Position numbers and translations under genes: made by a program. Source: Spisula solida (lineage: Eukaryota > Mollusca > Bivalvia > Venerida > Mactridae). Taken from it: DNA of 64,000 nt. Where the stretch lies: NCBI GenBank assembly GCA_947247005.1, contig OX365954.1, forward strand, positions 6,588,001 through 6,652,000, read 5' to 3'. Shown here in pieces: positions 46,501 to 58,689 of the stretch; positions within the stretch are counted from its first letter, which is position 1, and each line of letters starts with the position of its first letter. A model generated the notes under the pieces. That model was given only the letters and a program-made list of their open reading frames with translations, was not told the DNA's origin and made no database searches.

Positions 46501-46974
46501 AAATTCTAATACATATGCGATGTTGAATTTCTCCGTATAGATTCGGAGGCAATAACTGTAAAATTAGACTGTATTTCAGTCTCATCCATGTCTAATTATT
46601 ACAAAATAACACTTATTATATCACAAATAAAACATGCATATAACCATTCGATATAGAATTAATTATAAGAGACTCAACTTATGTACAATCACATATATTT
46701 ACACATTGCAACCAATGAGCATCTAATGTAAAAGTCACAGTATTTTTAAAAAGGATGAATTATTTGAGGACACTGCCGAACGACATAAAATATTTGAGGA
46801 CACTCATGAATACGACCGTTTATAAGAAAGAGTTAATGAAAAACAATAGTTTCACAATTAAATGATGTTATTTTACTAACCATGAAATTTCCAAAATATG
46901 TATAACATATTAATAAAACAATAAACCTTTCTTTTTCGAAACACTTTCAATGTCTATGATCGTACGTTACTATG

Positions 46975-47600
46975 ATTATACGGTTTGGTGTTAATCTTCG
47001 TCACAAATATTGACAAAAAAATCACGGCCGTGAAATACCACAATTTTCTAATCATTGTCATTTTATTAATATTTGCGTTATTGATAATTCTCAATATTGT
47101 TACATATTTAGAAACTAAAGAGCTTCATAACGATATAAAACAATAGAAATGGAGTGAATCATAAAAAAACTGGTACGGCCGTGGAATTCGAACACATTAA
47201 AAATATAATTTCACGCCGAGAAAAATGTGTATATATTCAATTAGCCGTTATTTTATTTCAATATGTTTGTATATTTTAAAACAAGAGAGCTTCTTTTTTA
47301 TTTTGATATAATTTATATGAAAATATGTTAATAAATAAAAAAATAAACTACTACGGCCGTGGAATTCGAACACAAAAATGTGTAGATTTTTTTCTCGAAA
47401 AATAGTCTGTGTTTGAACCATTATAATTCATATTTGCATGGGCATAATTTCATTTTTTATATTTAGAAACTTCAGAGCGTAATCTTTAATTTCATATCAA
47501 CATTTTAAAATTCGTCAATAAATTAAAAAATTAACCCCCCCCCCCCCTCCACGCCGTAGAATCACTCCTGTGATCTTGTTTAAAATAGCATAGGGCCGAG
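46975..47600. repeat. ~150-200 bp tandem repeat carrying a B-box-like word
   Basis: ACGGCCGTG occurs at 47024, 47175 and 47353 and ACGCCGTA at 47551. Two copies read ACGGCCGTGGAATTCGAACAC, whose complement contains a pol III B-box-like GTGTTCGAATTCC. AAACT..AGAGCTTC blocks recur between them. A 13-nt C run lies at 47535-47547. It may be a tRNA-derived satellite. Confidence 0.6.
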
Positions 47601-48962
47601 AAATACACTATTCCGCTAACGTCACCTGTCAATCAAAATGTGGTGGTCATTTATAATGGGTCATTCGTATCAATTGACCAGACGCCGACTCCACCCACTT
47701 AATCTCGTTGATCCAATCAGAGCGTGTTATCGCTATTTTAGATTCCGATGTAAACCTTGGACAACATAACGAAGTCGAGATATAGGTTATAGAGGAAACA
47801 TTGGTTTTGAAATCACTGCTACGCCTATAACTCTTTAGTTTGTGTATATATCTAATCGACTGTGGTTTCACGCGAAAGGTCTATTTTTGCAGTATAAGAA
47901 GGCACCAAAAAATTTGAAGATACAAGAGATATTAATATTTTATCACGTTTTAAATAAACCATTTTATTAGGCATTTTTGATCTACAAAACATGGTAACAC
48001 ATATAACTTTTTTGTCAGTGACTATGTTTGGATGACATCTGAATGAATTAACAGGTCTGTTTCTAAAGAATAAAACACACCCAAAATGTTTGACAATCAT
48101 TACATATTAACATTTATAGCGGTTTTAAAACCCGAGAAAATTCAACAAGGTATATATATAGACAATTGTGCATTCGGGAAGTATATTTCGACTTTTATCA
48201 TCTGAAAGTCATTTTAATGCATCGTCCACAAAAAGCCGAAGCATTTAATGTTTATTCTTCAAACGAACTTTTATTTTAGACTTTGGCAAAGTTAAAAAAC
48301 AACAATTAAAACGCATTTATTGTGAAACAATCGACCTAAAATAAATTGGCATGAAATGAATAACTTTCACTTCGGCTAAATAAAACATATGTGTGGTTCA
48401 GGAAACATTGAACAATAGGATAGGTAGGTAGGCATTTGTTTTTAGATGTAGGTGTTTGACATACATCAGTGGTCACGATTCACCGGGAAAATAGTTCTAT
48501 AGCCATAGCACTTTGCATATGCATTCACTGTATAAATTGGTATCGTTGACGGTACTTAAAGTATGTACCTACAGTATCTCCGACTGACAATGAACATGTC
48601 TACATGTATTTGATAGAGAAAATAAATAAATATGTTTTTACAGAAAATAAAAACGTCAGTCTATTATAACATGATAGATGTACATTTCATACAGAATCGC
48701 CTACCATAATAAAATTTAGCAATAAATACCAGAGACTGTAGTCGTAAATATACAGTTTCTGCCGGAAAGAAATCTACAGCACACGACTATAATTATGGTC
48801 ATAAAATAGATTTTAAAAAATAGCAGACTTAGTTGAGAAATTACTCGTAGACAAATTTTTGCATTTTTCTCCAACAAATTTTAGTGGAAAGTTTGTTGTG
48901 AAAGAACTGGAATGTAAGCCAAAACACTCCTTAAGATTTTCTTAAGCGAGTTTGTTAGTTTG
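47601..48962. other. Non-genic stretch
   Basis: No supported gene. The small minus-strand frames at 47647-48100 have no recognisable domain. Confidence 0.45.
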
Positions 48963-49784
48963 TTATGCTACGGTCACAAAGCTCGTACGATATCCGTACG
49001 AATTTACCAACTCGAACGAGTCCACAATGTTTGAAATCCTAACGGTACTTTTTCATTCGTAGGGTCTGGTCACAGCTCGTACGGACCTCGTACGATTTAT
49101 AGAGATGCAATCGTACGATATCCGTACGGACATCGTAATATCCATACGGACATCGTACGGGGCTCGCAAGGAGCCCGGCCGTACATCGCACGGTGCTCGT
49201 AGATCAATCAGAGCTCGTAGATAACTCGTACGGACATCGTAAACTCGTCAGGGCATCGTACGGATTGCTGTAACTCGTAGAGGACTCGGGAGCTCGGTGA
49301 AAATGTTTCACCGATCTCCGAGTTGTCTACGATCTCGTAGAGATATTTGAAGTAGAAAGCTCGCAAGGAAGCTGTCCTCACCCAGTTTATGTATTATTAT
49401 ATTTTGTAAGATGATTTTGGATTAGTTGATATTTCATGTCATGTTTATATGTAAGAAAAAATGCATAATTGTCCCTCGACAGACTCTGAAATTCAGCCTA
49501 TTTCGCCATAACGTTTTGAATAGTACAAAGGGTATATACACGTATGTGTCTCATGTGTACCACACCAAATTTTTACCAAAAGAATTAAGTGAATGCAGTA
49601 GAAATAGAATATACATATATGTAGATGCATAGACAATGGTTTGATGTGTACTAATAAGTTCTGTGCACGAGAATCACGGAAATAACAACTATCATACACT
49701 GAGCGTGTGCGGATCCAGATGGGGTGGGCCTGGACCCTGGAATTGTGGTGAATTGTGGTCATGTAATACAATGAGAGGAGTACG

Positions 49785-50020
49785 TCTTGGGTGGGAGTCT
49801 ACTGGGTACCAACTTGGATAAAATATTGCTGGTCGGACCCCTCTCTAGCAAAATAACCCGAATCCATTCTCATACATGTATTGCCGGGTGCCTGGCAGAG
49901 TTGGGCCTACCGGCGTCTTACCAAACGACTACATCAGTTATAACCTAACTTTCTCCGGGGTTTGAACTTTCGATCTCCCGCTTCCTATACGGACGCCAAA
50001 ATCACCCAGCCACGGTCGCG
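49785..50020 (-). mobile_element. tRNA-derived SINE inside the 2.49-kb element
   Basis: On the minus strand GTGGCTGGGTGATTTTGGCG (A-box region), an arm around TCCGTATAGGAAGCGGGA and B box AAGTTCAAACCCC are followed by a body ending with TTGGTACCCAGTAGACTCCC. The family is probably the same as at 35945-36115. Confidence 0.6.
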
Positions 50021-50084
50021 GTAATATGTCATGGATCAAAGTCTGGTGCGTCCCTACTTGGAGAAAGGTTGTTGGTCGGATATA

Positions 50085-50790
50085 TCGATGATGCTAATAC
50101 GAGAATACGATGATGATAATACGAGAATACGATAGTTTGATGATGATGATAGTAGAATACGATAATGATAATACAATAATAGGATGATGATTATACGAGA
50201 ATACGATAGTATGATGACGATAATACGAGAATACGATAATGATAATACAATGATAAGATAATGATAATACGAGAATACGATAATGATAATACAATGATAA
50301 GATAATTATAATACGATAATATGATGATGATAATACAATTATAAGATAATTATAATACGAGAATACGATAATGATAATACAATGATAAGATAACGATAAT
50401 ACGAGAATACGATAATGATAATACAATGATAAGATAATGATAATACAATGATAAGATAATGATAATACGTGAATACGATAATGATAATACAATGATAAGA
50501 TAATTTATAATAAGAGAATACGATGATGATAATACAATGATAAGATAATGATGATACGAGAATACGATAATGATGATACAATGATAAGATAATTTATAAT
50601 ACGAGAATACGATGATGATTATACAATAATAAGATAATGATAATACGAGAACACGATGATGATAATGCGATAGAACGATGCTGATAATTACGAGAAAACG
50701 ATAATGATAATACGATAGCTCGATGATGATATTACGAGAATGCGATTATGATGACGATAATGATAATATGAGAATACCATAATAATGATA
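50085..50790. repeat. ATA-rich minisatellite, about 44-bp unit
   Basis: GATAATGATAATACAATGAT AAGATAATGATAATACGAGA ATAC units with many GATGAT/GATAAT interchanges. The minus-strand 132- and 80-codon frames (YHCIIIIVFSYY type) are by-products. Confidence 0.9.
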
Positions 50791-51453
50791 TAAAAATACG
50801 ACATTGTTTTCATGAATTAATCAGTGTTGTGTTTTTGCTGTTGGCAGAGTCTATCTACCGGAACTTGGATACATGATACAGTTGCAGTATCAACATAATA
50901 GCAGTGAATGTTATAGTGTGTACAACAATGCCATAGTGTGTACAACAATGCCATGCGTTATTACATGTACATTCGAAATAAAGATATTAAAAGTCTGTGT
51001 ACAAATGTTGTTATACTCGCACAGTCTGTCTGTCTTCCAAAATTTTAATTTTTCAATATTTCAATATACACCATACTCATAACTATTCATTGTCATAAGT
51101 AAAGCAGTTGAGATAATGTTCATTATCTACATCTTAATGGCGTCCCATGCGATGCAAAACCTTGCAAATTTCGATATCCGTAAGGATATCGTACGATACT
51201 CGCACGAGTATTTCGTATCTCGTGCGAGAGTATACAGACTTGAAAAATATCAACGGGCTCGTAGACAGCTCGGGAGCTCGGTGAAACATTTTCACCGAGT
51301 CAACGAGTCCTCTACGAGTCACGAAAATCCGTACGATGCTCGTACGATTTTCGATATCCGTACGGGCTCCGTACGGACGCCGTGCGAGTTCGCCAAAATC
51401 AACTCGTACGGAGCTCGTAAGGAGCTCGTAGGGCAAATGTGACCGTAGCATTA

Positions 51454-52980
51454 CCTGGTAAAACCCTTTAAAGATGTTAAAAATTATATTTACGTAGTTT
51501 TTCATTTACATAGCACAGGTCACTCGGTCCAAATGAAATTGTTGCACAGTTTTTGGAAAATATTTATGTACACTAGTCAGATGCACCATTATGCAATTAT
51601 GCATCCTGGTAAGCATACTTAATAATACAATATTTGAGAAAACCGCTGTTAAATACAACCTGCAAACAAAAACCACTATATAACAATATATTCAAAAAAA
51701 TAATGCCATCTTCTCATCAAACCATTTTCAATGATATTAACCCGTACCTCTTGAGAGGGACATACCTTTCATTAAATATCACTATTTGCAGTTTGCAAAT
51801 GGATGGTCTTTATAGGCAAATACTAGTATTGGACTATATAATTATATTTAATCAAGATCTCGAAGGTTTTTGTTACAAAAAAAACCGATAGTCACAATTT
51901 AGTATGAATATATTGGCATACATTTTGTACCATGCATGTTCGATAGTGTGTGCCATTTAAGACCTGTATCAGTGTGAATCAATTGACGTGTTCCTCCACT
52001 TTAAGCATGAATATATTACAAGGTTACTGTGCGGAATATATCCGCTACCGTCATTATGTGAGTGTACATGTAGTGAATAAACTTTAAAATGTTGCCTTAA
52101 CAGAATATATAAGTATACTCCCCTATTTATTTCTACAGTGTATTGTCTACGTGTACAATCACACAATGACATATCCTTGCCATGTCGGGAAATCTGAAGT
52201 TCCCTGTGCTATCGTGTGACACGGTAAACAAATAAATTGCGTCCGCCACATCTTTTAACCTGTAGAAAGTACACACATAATGGGTATTCAAAAGCACAAA
52301 ACTAATATTTACGAAGTCATACCTAAATCATTCCAATCATCCCTAATATTGCAGTAGCAATATGATTAATATAGTATTAAACTGAAATACATGTATGTAT
52401 AATCAATAATAATAATGTTTAGGCTGTTTGTTTCGAGATATTTTGGATGTCCACATGTTATAAAATGAGAGAACAGCTAAATCCTAATTCAAATTATGGC
52501 TTTCTTCAAGATGTTGGAAATATTTATGAATTAAAAAACGTGTTTAGAGTCTTTAGATGTACTGGTATATTGTTACTAAGTATACATTTAATGTAACTAA
52601 TTATATAATAAAAACATACACTGTTGATATTTTATAACCTGCTAAGTGATTAAAGTATGCTATTGATATGCATGTATGAGAACATTCGGGCAACTTTTAG
52701 ATCTTAGTTTTAGCTGAATGCATTTGTGAAAACTATGTACAATGCAACCTCTCCAGAGGCTCTGAGCAGCCCTCCACTGAGCAACAACCTCTCTTCAGCA
52801 ACATAAACATGTTGTTCGAGAAGAGACAATCTCTACATACAACAACATAATGTTATGTTTCCAAATGTGTGTCGCTATAGAGAGCTTTTATTGTTTTCAA
52901 AGTGCACATTTTCTCTTAGAATATGATTTATCTAAGAATTGCACTACAGGGTATGCATTTTGAAAAAGTACATAATTTTT
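51454..52980. other. AT-rich non-genic stretch
   Basis: No gene, RNA or clear repeat recognised; small frames here have no domain. Confidence 0.45.
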
Positions 52981-52984
52981 ATAT

Positions 52985-53445
52985 GTTTACGAGCGTCGTA
53001 CGACGGTCGTGCGATTGTCGTACGAAGGTCGTGCCATTGTCTCACGGCAGTCGTAGGATAGGGGATGTTCACAAGACTGTCGTGCGACAATCGCACAATC
53101 ATCGCACGTCCATCGTACGTCCATCGCACGATAGTGGTATGATTCTAAGTGCCTAGAGTGACCTTATAATCTCAAACAAATCGTGCGTCCATCGTGCGTC
53201 CATCGCACGTCCGTCGTGCGACGACGTAGGGCATCGTACGACGGGCCTACGACAGTCACCCGCCTTAGAATTTTTTAACATGTCCAAAACTCTACAACGA
53301 GGGTCTACGATTATGTTTTCCGTCGCACGACGGTCGCACGATGCAGAAATTTCTCAAGTCCGTCGTGCGACGGACGCACGAAAGTCCTCAAATTTACACC
53401 GTAGACCCGTCGCAGGTCCGTCGCACGACAATCGTGAAAGGGGTT
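52985..53445. repeat. Dense tract of CGTCGTACGACG-like motifs
   Basis: Over ~450 bp there are more than twenty degenerate palindromic words such as GTCGTACGACGG, GTCCATCGCACG, GTCGTGCGACAATCGCACAA. It is CpG-rich in an AT-rich neighbourhood. The design recalls the subterminal arrays of the 48966-51450 element, but I could not find matching termini. Frames at 52923-53630 arise from this tract. Confidence 0.7.
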
Positions 53446-54960
53446 TTACAAAATGCGATACGGGCATCGGATATTTATGTATTAGCATCCAAATAACTAT
53501 GTACATTTCATGGAATGAGTCGGGTTTAATTACAGAAACCATATTTGGAACAGGTGGTCACCGTGGATGGGGAGAATTTTTAAAAGCTCACTGTGGAATC
53601 CTGCACATGAATAAAACGTGTGAAAACTAAAATACGAACTTATAACACACAGTAACATTGACATGTTTATCTTATTACTTGAGTAGATAAGTGACTTAAT
53701 ATTATTCATGTTTTAAATCAACGATACAAACATGTTATATTGAGGACTTTGGTTAAACTGTTTGGAATAGACAAGTTAAATTCATAAATTAGATCTATAT
53801 GAGTTGTTTATTATTTTTTATTTATCTTCAAACTATTAGATATATTTATTTTTATTTGTATCTAGTTCTAGTGTGTACAAAATGTTATATCTATTAATTT
53901 ATGTCAAATAACTCTTAAATAATAAAATCGCCAAATTTATTGACATATAGGGAAAATAGCTGTTATACACTCTAACTAGATAGAAACAAGAAATAAATTA
54001 ATATATCTTAATATTCCAATTTAAAACAAACATAAATGATAATATGACACATATTGTCTAGTGTACATACAGTACTTAGCACCCTATTGATTTTCAGTAG
54101 CCGGGACCAGTTTCTGTGTTTTATGACCCTAGATAAACACTGATAGTGATCTCCTGATGAAAGCCAGAAATATAGAAGTACCATTATAGGTCATCGTGCC
54201 TCAGATCTGCCAATCTACTAGGAACGCCGATTAACCAGCTTTATCAGCCAATCAAATCTTAATAGTGTTGGTGGAACTGACCAACCAGGCAATGTTCATC
54301 CTCATTCATCAGTGGTTAGTCAAGTTCCCAGACTCGAAGAATACTCTTGTGAACGAGAATGGACAATGTTATGTAACCCACAAAATAAAACCGACTGCAG
54401 CTGTTGACCCCTATATGACCCATTCGTGAAAATGTTCAGTGACGAGCACGTGGTAGTTGGTTAAAGGAGGGATTCAGAAACAGAGAATGTCCTAAAAATA
54501 GATTTACTGATAAGAACTGACCACAGCAACGGTTGCTGGTCGGTCACCGACCTAGTATCATTTGTATAGAATTTGTACTAAGGTGTGTAATATAGCATCA
54601 TTTAAAACTCAAAGGAGTTAATTAACACTGTTGTGATATGATGTACATGTTTAGGTAACATATGTTTTTGGTTGGATCAAGTATAATGAAACATAATCAT
54701 GCTTTTAAGTAAGCAATGTAAGGATTAATAGCTTAACTGGAAACAATGTTCAACATCATATGCATTTCGGATGTCATAATTCTGCTGTTGACCTAACAGA
54801 AAATAATAGTAAATAATTTTGAATACTTGGCACTGTTATAGTTCAATTTTGAACTCTGAGCCATAACCTTTCGGACTAGTCCATTTTGGCGGGTAGACCA
54901 TACTTTATTACGTTAGCATGTCATTATTTAATTATGTGATTCTTACATATATCTGTTTGT
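53446..54960. other. Non-genic stretch
   Basis: Mostly AT-rich. A more GC-balanced block at 54095-54480 (CAGTAGCCGGGACCAGTTTC ...) may be a dispersed repeat but has no partner in the window. Confidence 0.4.
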
Positions 54961-54963
54961 TAT

Positions 54964-55040
54964 CGAATTACAGTTTAGTGCAGTCGGCAACGTTCAGGAT
55001 TTCTAACCCGAAGTTCGATGGTTCAAATTCCCAATTCGCT
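54964..55040 (+). other. tRNA-like sequence
   Basis: CGAATT at the 5' side can pair with AATTCG at the 3' side, an A-box-like TTTAGTGCAGTCGG and B box GGTTCAAATTCCC are present. Anticodon arm pairing is poor, so I take it as a pseudogene or SINE head. Confidence 0.35.
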
Positions 55041-55342
55041 CATATTTTTAATTCATTATTTTATGTTATTTAAAGAGTATACTATTTATAAACTAAAGTT
55101 TCTTCTTTTAACTAATCCGTGACAATGTGTTGATTCAATTTATTTCTCATTTTCACTTATAGCGATCGTTTCCATATTCCGAGTTTACTGACAACCTGTA
55201 AATACGTTCTACAATACACATGCAAGATCTAAAAATATTTTGAAATATGTAACAAATATGGCTTACCACATACTGTTATAACACGGATATTGCAAGTTAT
55301 GTGCATTTATAAATAAAAAAATGTGCAAATATAAATTTTGGT

Positions 55343-55610
55343 ATTTTGGTGAGATTCGAACTAGCCCTGGTCAGACAAAAGTTATTTTACAATGTATCAA
55401 GCGCTATACCGTTACGACCATTCAGACATATGGAAAAGTTGGCCTTAATTCTATCACTTACATTTTTCTTTAAACCTATACCAACCTATATCGATTAATG
55501 GTTAAAACTTTAAAAGTGCAGTCACGGCTCAATGCTCGAAATCGAACTATAATATAAATCAATTGTCCTCAACATGGTGAAGGTGTCGCTCGTCTTATCT
55601 CATTTTTGAA
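55343..55610 (-). other. Two tRNA-like relics, minus strand
   Basis: GCTAGTTCGAATCTCACC (complement of 55350-55367) and ATAGTTCGATTTCGAGC (complement of about 55535-55551) look like B boxes of two relics about 190 bp apart, each with a plausible upstream arm (GGTCGTAACGGTATAGCGC, CGACACCTTCACC). Confidence 0.3.
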
Positions 55611-56540
55611 TTGATATTATCATGATTATACATGTAAGGTTGACAAAATCCCTAGTGATATATTTTCATGGTAATACTAAGTCTGTAATAAAAGAAAAAA
55701 GTTATTAAAATACAGTATTGTACATGTATTGGGCGGCACGAAATACCCAAATATACCCAAATATACCTTTATTAGTAAGAATCTTACCCAAATATTTGCA
55801 ATTTTATAACAAACTAGCTTAAATAAACGCTACTACGCAGTTTAAGGAATAAAAAAATGTCAAATAGTAAGTTTTTTCGGTAAATAAACACTACTGAGTA
55901 CAGTACGGAACCCGTATCCTGCCGACATGCGGCGTATATGGGTATCCGATAAATCTAACCCTATCTAGCTGGATATGTATGAATCTGGCCCATATCTTTG
56001 TCATTTTTATAATTTTCTACATCATTCCTTGAAATGGATTAAATACGATGTAAATAATAATTGTTTTAATTGATTACTAAGGACGCTAATTAATCCGACC
56101 AGTATCCTGTCGAACGGCGTTTTCCATAATATTATCACGTCGTGAAGATCACTTTGTCTCCTTTGACGATCTTCATGTGCGGATCCAGAGGGGTTCGGGA
56201 CGTCCTGTCATAAGATTTCGATTTGTCAGTGTTTAAGTGTGTGTACTTATTTCTACTTATCATGTTAATTCATGTTCAGGCGCGTAGCTAGCCCTATAAT
56301 CATGTGGATTTACGATTGTTTTAGGTGATCGGGGGCATGCTCCCCGGAATTTTTTGAAAACAATGGTGTAATCTGGTGCATTTGAAGCGTTCTCAAGGTG
56401 CTTTATTTAGTTTTTAAGATCATTATTTGTAAATAAACGATCTTATGTAAATAGAGTAGGCCTACTTCCCTGTTCAAAATAAAGCTAAAATATAAACCAA
56501 ACATATTTACGAGTCCCATTTTATTATGTTCACAAAATTC
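55611..56540. other. Non-genic stretch
   Basis: GTGCGGATCCAGAGGGGTTC near 56175 and GGCGCGTAGCTAGCCC near 56280 resemble start words of common invertebrate repeats (compare 31108 CAGGGGCGTAACTAGG). No partner ends identified. Confidence 0.35.
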
Positions 56541-56546
56541 TCAGAT

Positions 56547-56665
56547 ATCATACAGAAAGAACGTTGCTGCCTTGAAAAGGGACAGGCAACTAGACTTCTA
56601 TTAGCGGCTAATAGAAGTGTAGTTGCCTGTCCCTTTTCAAGGCAGCAACGTTCTTTCTGTATGAT
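56547..56665. ncRNA. Near-perfect 119-nt hairpin (candidate hairpin RNA or micro-MITE)
   Basis: Two 59-nt arms are separated by a single base at 56606: ATCATACAGAAAGAACGTTG ... CTTCTATTAGC against its mirror. Only one mismatch occurs (GACTTC against CACTTC-type pairing near 56593/56619). A transcript would fold to an almost fully paired stem. The length and perfect pairing fit a hairpin-siRNA precursor or a very young fold-back insertion better than a typical animal pre-miRNA. The 80-codon frame at 56526-56768 is a consequence. Confidence 0.35.
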
Positions 56666-57453
56666 AACATTGTCAGTCAATGTTCATATGTCTGTAGCTA
56701 CTAGTAAGATCGCATATATTTTTTACCCTTCTTATAAAACTAAAACTACCTCTCATTTCAAGCTCTAGAGACCTACGTAGTAATTAGCACAAAAAAGGAA
56801 TGGTTAGAACAGTGACATTTTCTAGTTTTCCGAGATGCGATCGGTGCATGGGAACGTTGCCACAGTGTCGTTGGTGGCGAGCTGCTTTTTACTTTGATCG
56901 CTCCGTATACTGGAATTCAGCCATAGTCACAGCTTTGTCCTCACCGCGGCACCAGTTACCATAAAACGCGGAAAACTTATCGTTCCGTAGCTATACAACT
57001 AAGTCGATGTATTGCTTATGTGAAAGTTTATTCGGTGGTCTAGCACCCTGAACCATGAACCAACCAGAAACTATGCAAAATGACGACAAATTAAAACCTC
57101 ACGATGTTACACCTATATGTGGAATCGCCTTCTTGCTCTAGAAAGCACTTAAATGGAAGGTTATATATAAAGTTAAGTATGACACTTTAAAACATTAATG
57201 GCTCTTAATGAACTTAACAACCAGAGAATCCCTAGTTGCGGTTGTACTGAGACCAGTTTGTTAACGTCAAAGACTACTGTAACAACTACAGTATGGCAGG
57301 TTGGTAGTGTCACACAAACACAAACATTCTGGTGTAAATAACCGGCTCGATGTCTGAGTATATATCACAAGGCGAATTCTACAGAAATTTAGAATAAAGA
57401 CACGATAAAGAATGAAGTAGTTTAAAATGAATTAAGTTCGAACTTTGACAAAG
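56666..57453. other. Non-genic stretch
   Basis: An ATG in good context at 57055 opens only 28 codons (MNQPETMQNDDKL...). No domain, not called. Confidence 0.4.
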
Positions 57454-57837
57454 ATTTATGTAGCGCCCTTTTCATGCTAATGCACGTTCAAAGGCACTTT
57501 ACATGATTGTGTTTCAGCCACAAGGGCGCAGGTGCATCCTCTACCAGTGCAGATACAGCATAATCTGACCAGAGGGACAGACTGAGAGAAAGCCCCTGAA
57601 GGGAGAGAGATACATTAGATACAGACATGTCCGGCGCTGCAGAAGTGCGCATAGCTCTTATTTCGAATAGACAGCCTGGTTATAGCACCGATACACAGTT
57701 TCCTGGCACTTCCAGATACTTTGCAGACCACACGGCCAGATATAGCGGGAAATATTATAAAAAGTTCAGAAAATGTCAAGTTCCGATGCCAGGGCCCACG
57801 ATTGACAGCCCAGTGCGTTACCACAAGGCTATTTCAT
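57454..57837 (-). mobile_element. tRNA-derived SINE (minus orientation)
   Basis: Reverse complement is homologous to 3066-3490 over the whole length: tRNA-like head (GTGGTAACGCACTGGGCTGT), a body with CTTTCTCTCAGTCTGTCCCT CTGGTCAGA and the 3' end GAAAAGGGCGCTACATAAAT (complement of 57454-57475). The A and B boxes are more degenerate than in the plus copy. Frames at 57615-57845 are shadows. Confidence 0.8.
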
Positions 57838-58530
57838 TTCTATGAACTGGTCATACTCGTCCATAAAAATTATACAAAATGTTATAATTTCTCAATGAGA
57901 GAAGAGCTTTCGGTGTAATAGTTAGCTGTTATTGGTTGAAATCTAGTTCTGGAAAGCTAATTTAACTTCCATAAATTGTCGTATATATGTTTATAACTTC
58001 TTTGTTTAAATCCCTACCGTGGGGTATAGTTTTTCATCCGGGTATTTAATAAAAACAAGAATATAAAGTATCACTGTTGTCTTTCGAGGTATCCAAATTC
58101 CCGAATGAAAGTCTATTCCCCGGGACTCGGAGTCAATAAGGCCGGGCGGGCATAATATTGACTGGTGCATAAGAGTAGCGACTAAAAAATAAAATACATA
58201 CATAACAGTGTATGTTAAGGGCCGCTGGGCGTATGAGCTGGGGTGGGGGCAGGAAACAAACCCCCAATGTTAGGACTAGTGGGTAACGTTAGTTTGCTGG
58301 AGCTCCATAACTCTTGGTTGTATTTTATATTTGATTTTTTTCAAGGAAGTGTCTTTTCTATAGACTGGTCATACTCGTCCTTGAAAATTATGCAAAATGT
58401 TATAATTCCTCAATGAGAGAAGACCTTTCAGTGGAAGAGTTAGCTGTTATTGGTGAGGATATAGTTCTGTTCTGGGAAGCTAATTTAGCTTCAATAAAGT
58501 GTTGTAAATTTGTTTATATATATGTATGTT
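57836..58530. repeat. ~165-bp sequence duplicated about 520 bp apart
   Basis: ACTGGTCATACTCGTCCATA ... CTCAATGAGAGAAGAGCTTT ... GTTAGCTGTTATTGG at 57845-57998 is repeated at 58363-58528. Between them (58008-58195) lies a fragment homologous to 62563-62810, including TTTTTCATCCGGGTA and GGGCGGGCATAATAT. Confidence 0.75.
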
Positions 58531-58689
58531 TAACTTGACTGTGTGCATAAAACAGGCAACCATGTTTGAACAGGGTTGATGGATTGAAACAAATAAATAT
58601 TACTAGTAATTCAAGTACAAATGTTAATATAAATGATTTATTTTCTTTGTAAATCCCTACATACATTGTTCACCAAGCACAAGTTAATG

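Larger units (their letters stand above)
48966..51450. mobile_element. 2.49-kb DNA element, TTA target duplication, CGTACG-rich subterminal repeats
   Basis: The termini TGCTACGGTCACA (48966-48978) and the exact inverse (51438-51450) are flanked by TTA at 48963-48965 and 51451-51453. The 300-400 bp next to each end are packed with degenerate copies of CTCGTACGGA / GATATCCGTACG / GAGCTCGTAGA, and each arm contains a GGTGAAA..TTTCACC palindrome. A 3-bp TTA duplication is what PIF/Harbinger elements make, but no transposase is visible. The interior holds a tRNA-like SINE (49785-50020) and an ATA-rich minisatellite (50085-50790), which look like later arrivals or expansions. Frames at 51116-51505 are arm shadows. 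Confidence 0.8.

Noticed and set aside
50094..50581. 132- and 80-codon minus frames rich in Y, I and S
   Set aside because: Direct translation of the ATA/ATG-rich minisatellite, with no non-repetitive coding sequence attached.
51116..51505. Opposing 108- and 123-codon frames
   Set aside because: Both lie in the CpG-rich inverted-repeat arm of the 48966-51450 element. Stop-poor composition explains open frames on both strands.
57055..57138. 28-codon frame starting MNQPETMQNDDKL
   Set aside because: Too short, with no domain, no clear splice donor and no supporting context.
57615..57845. Two opposing 69- to 72-codon frames
   Set aside because: They fall inside the minus-oriented SINE and match no protein I recognise.
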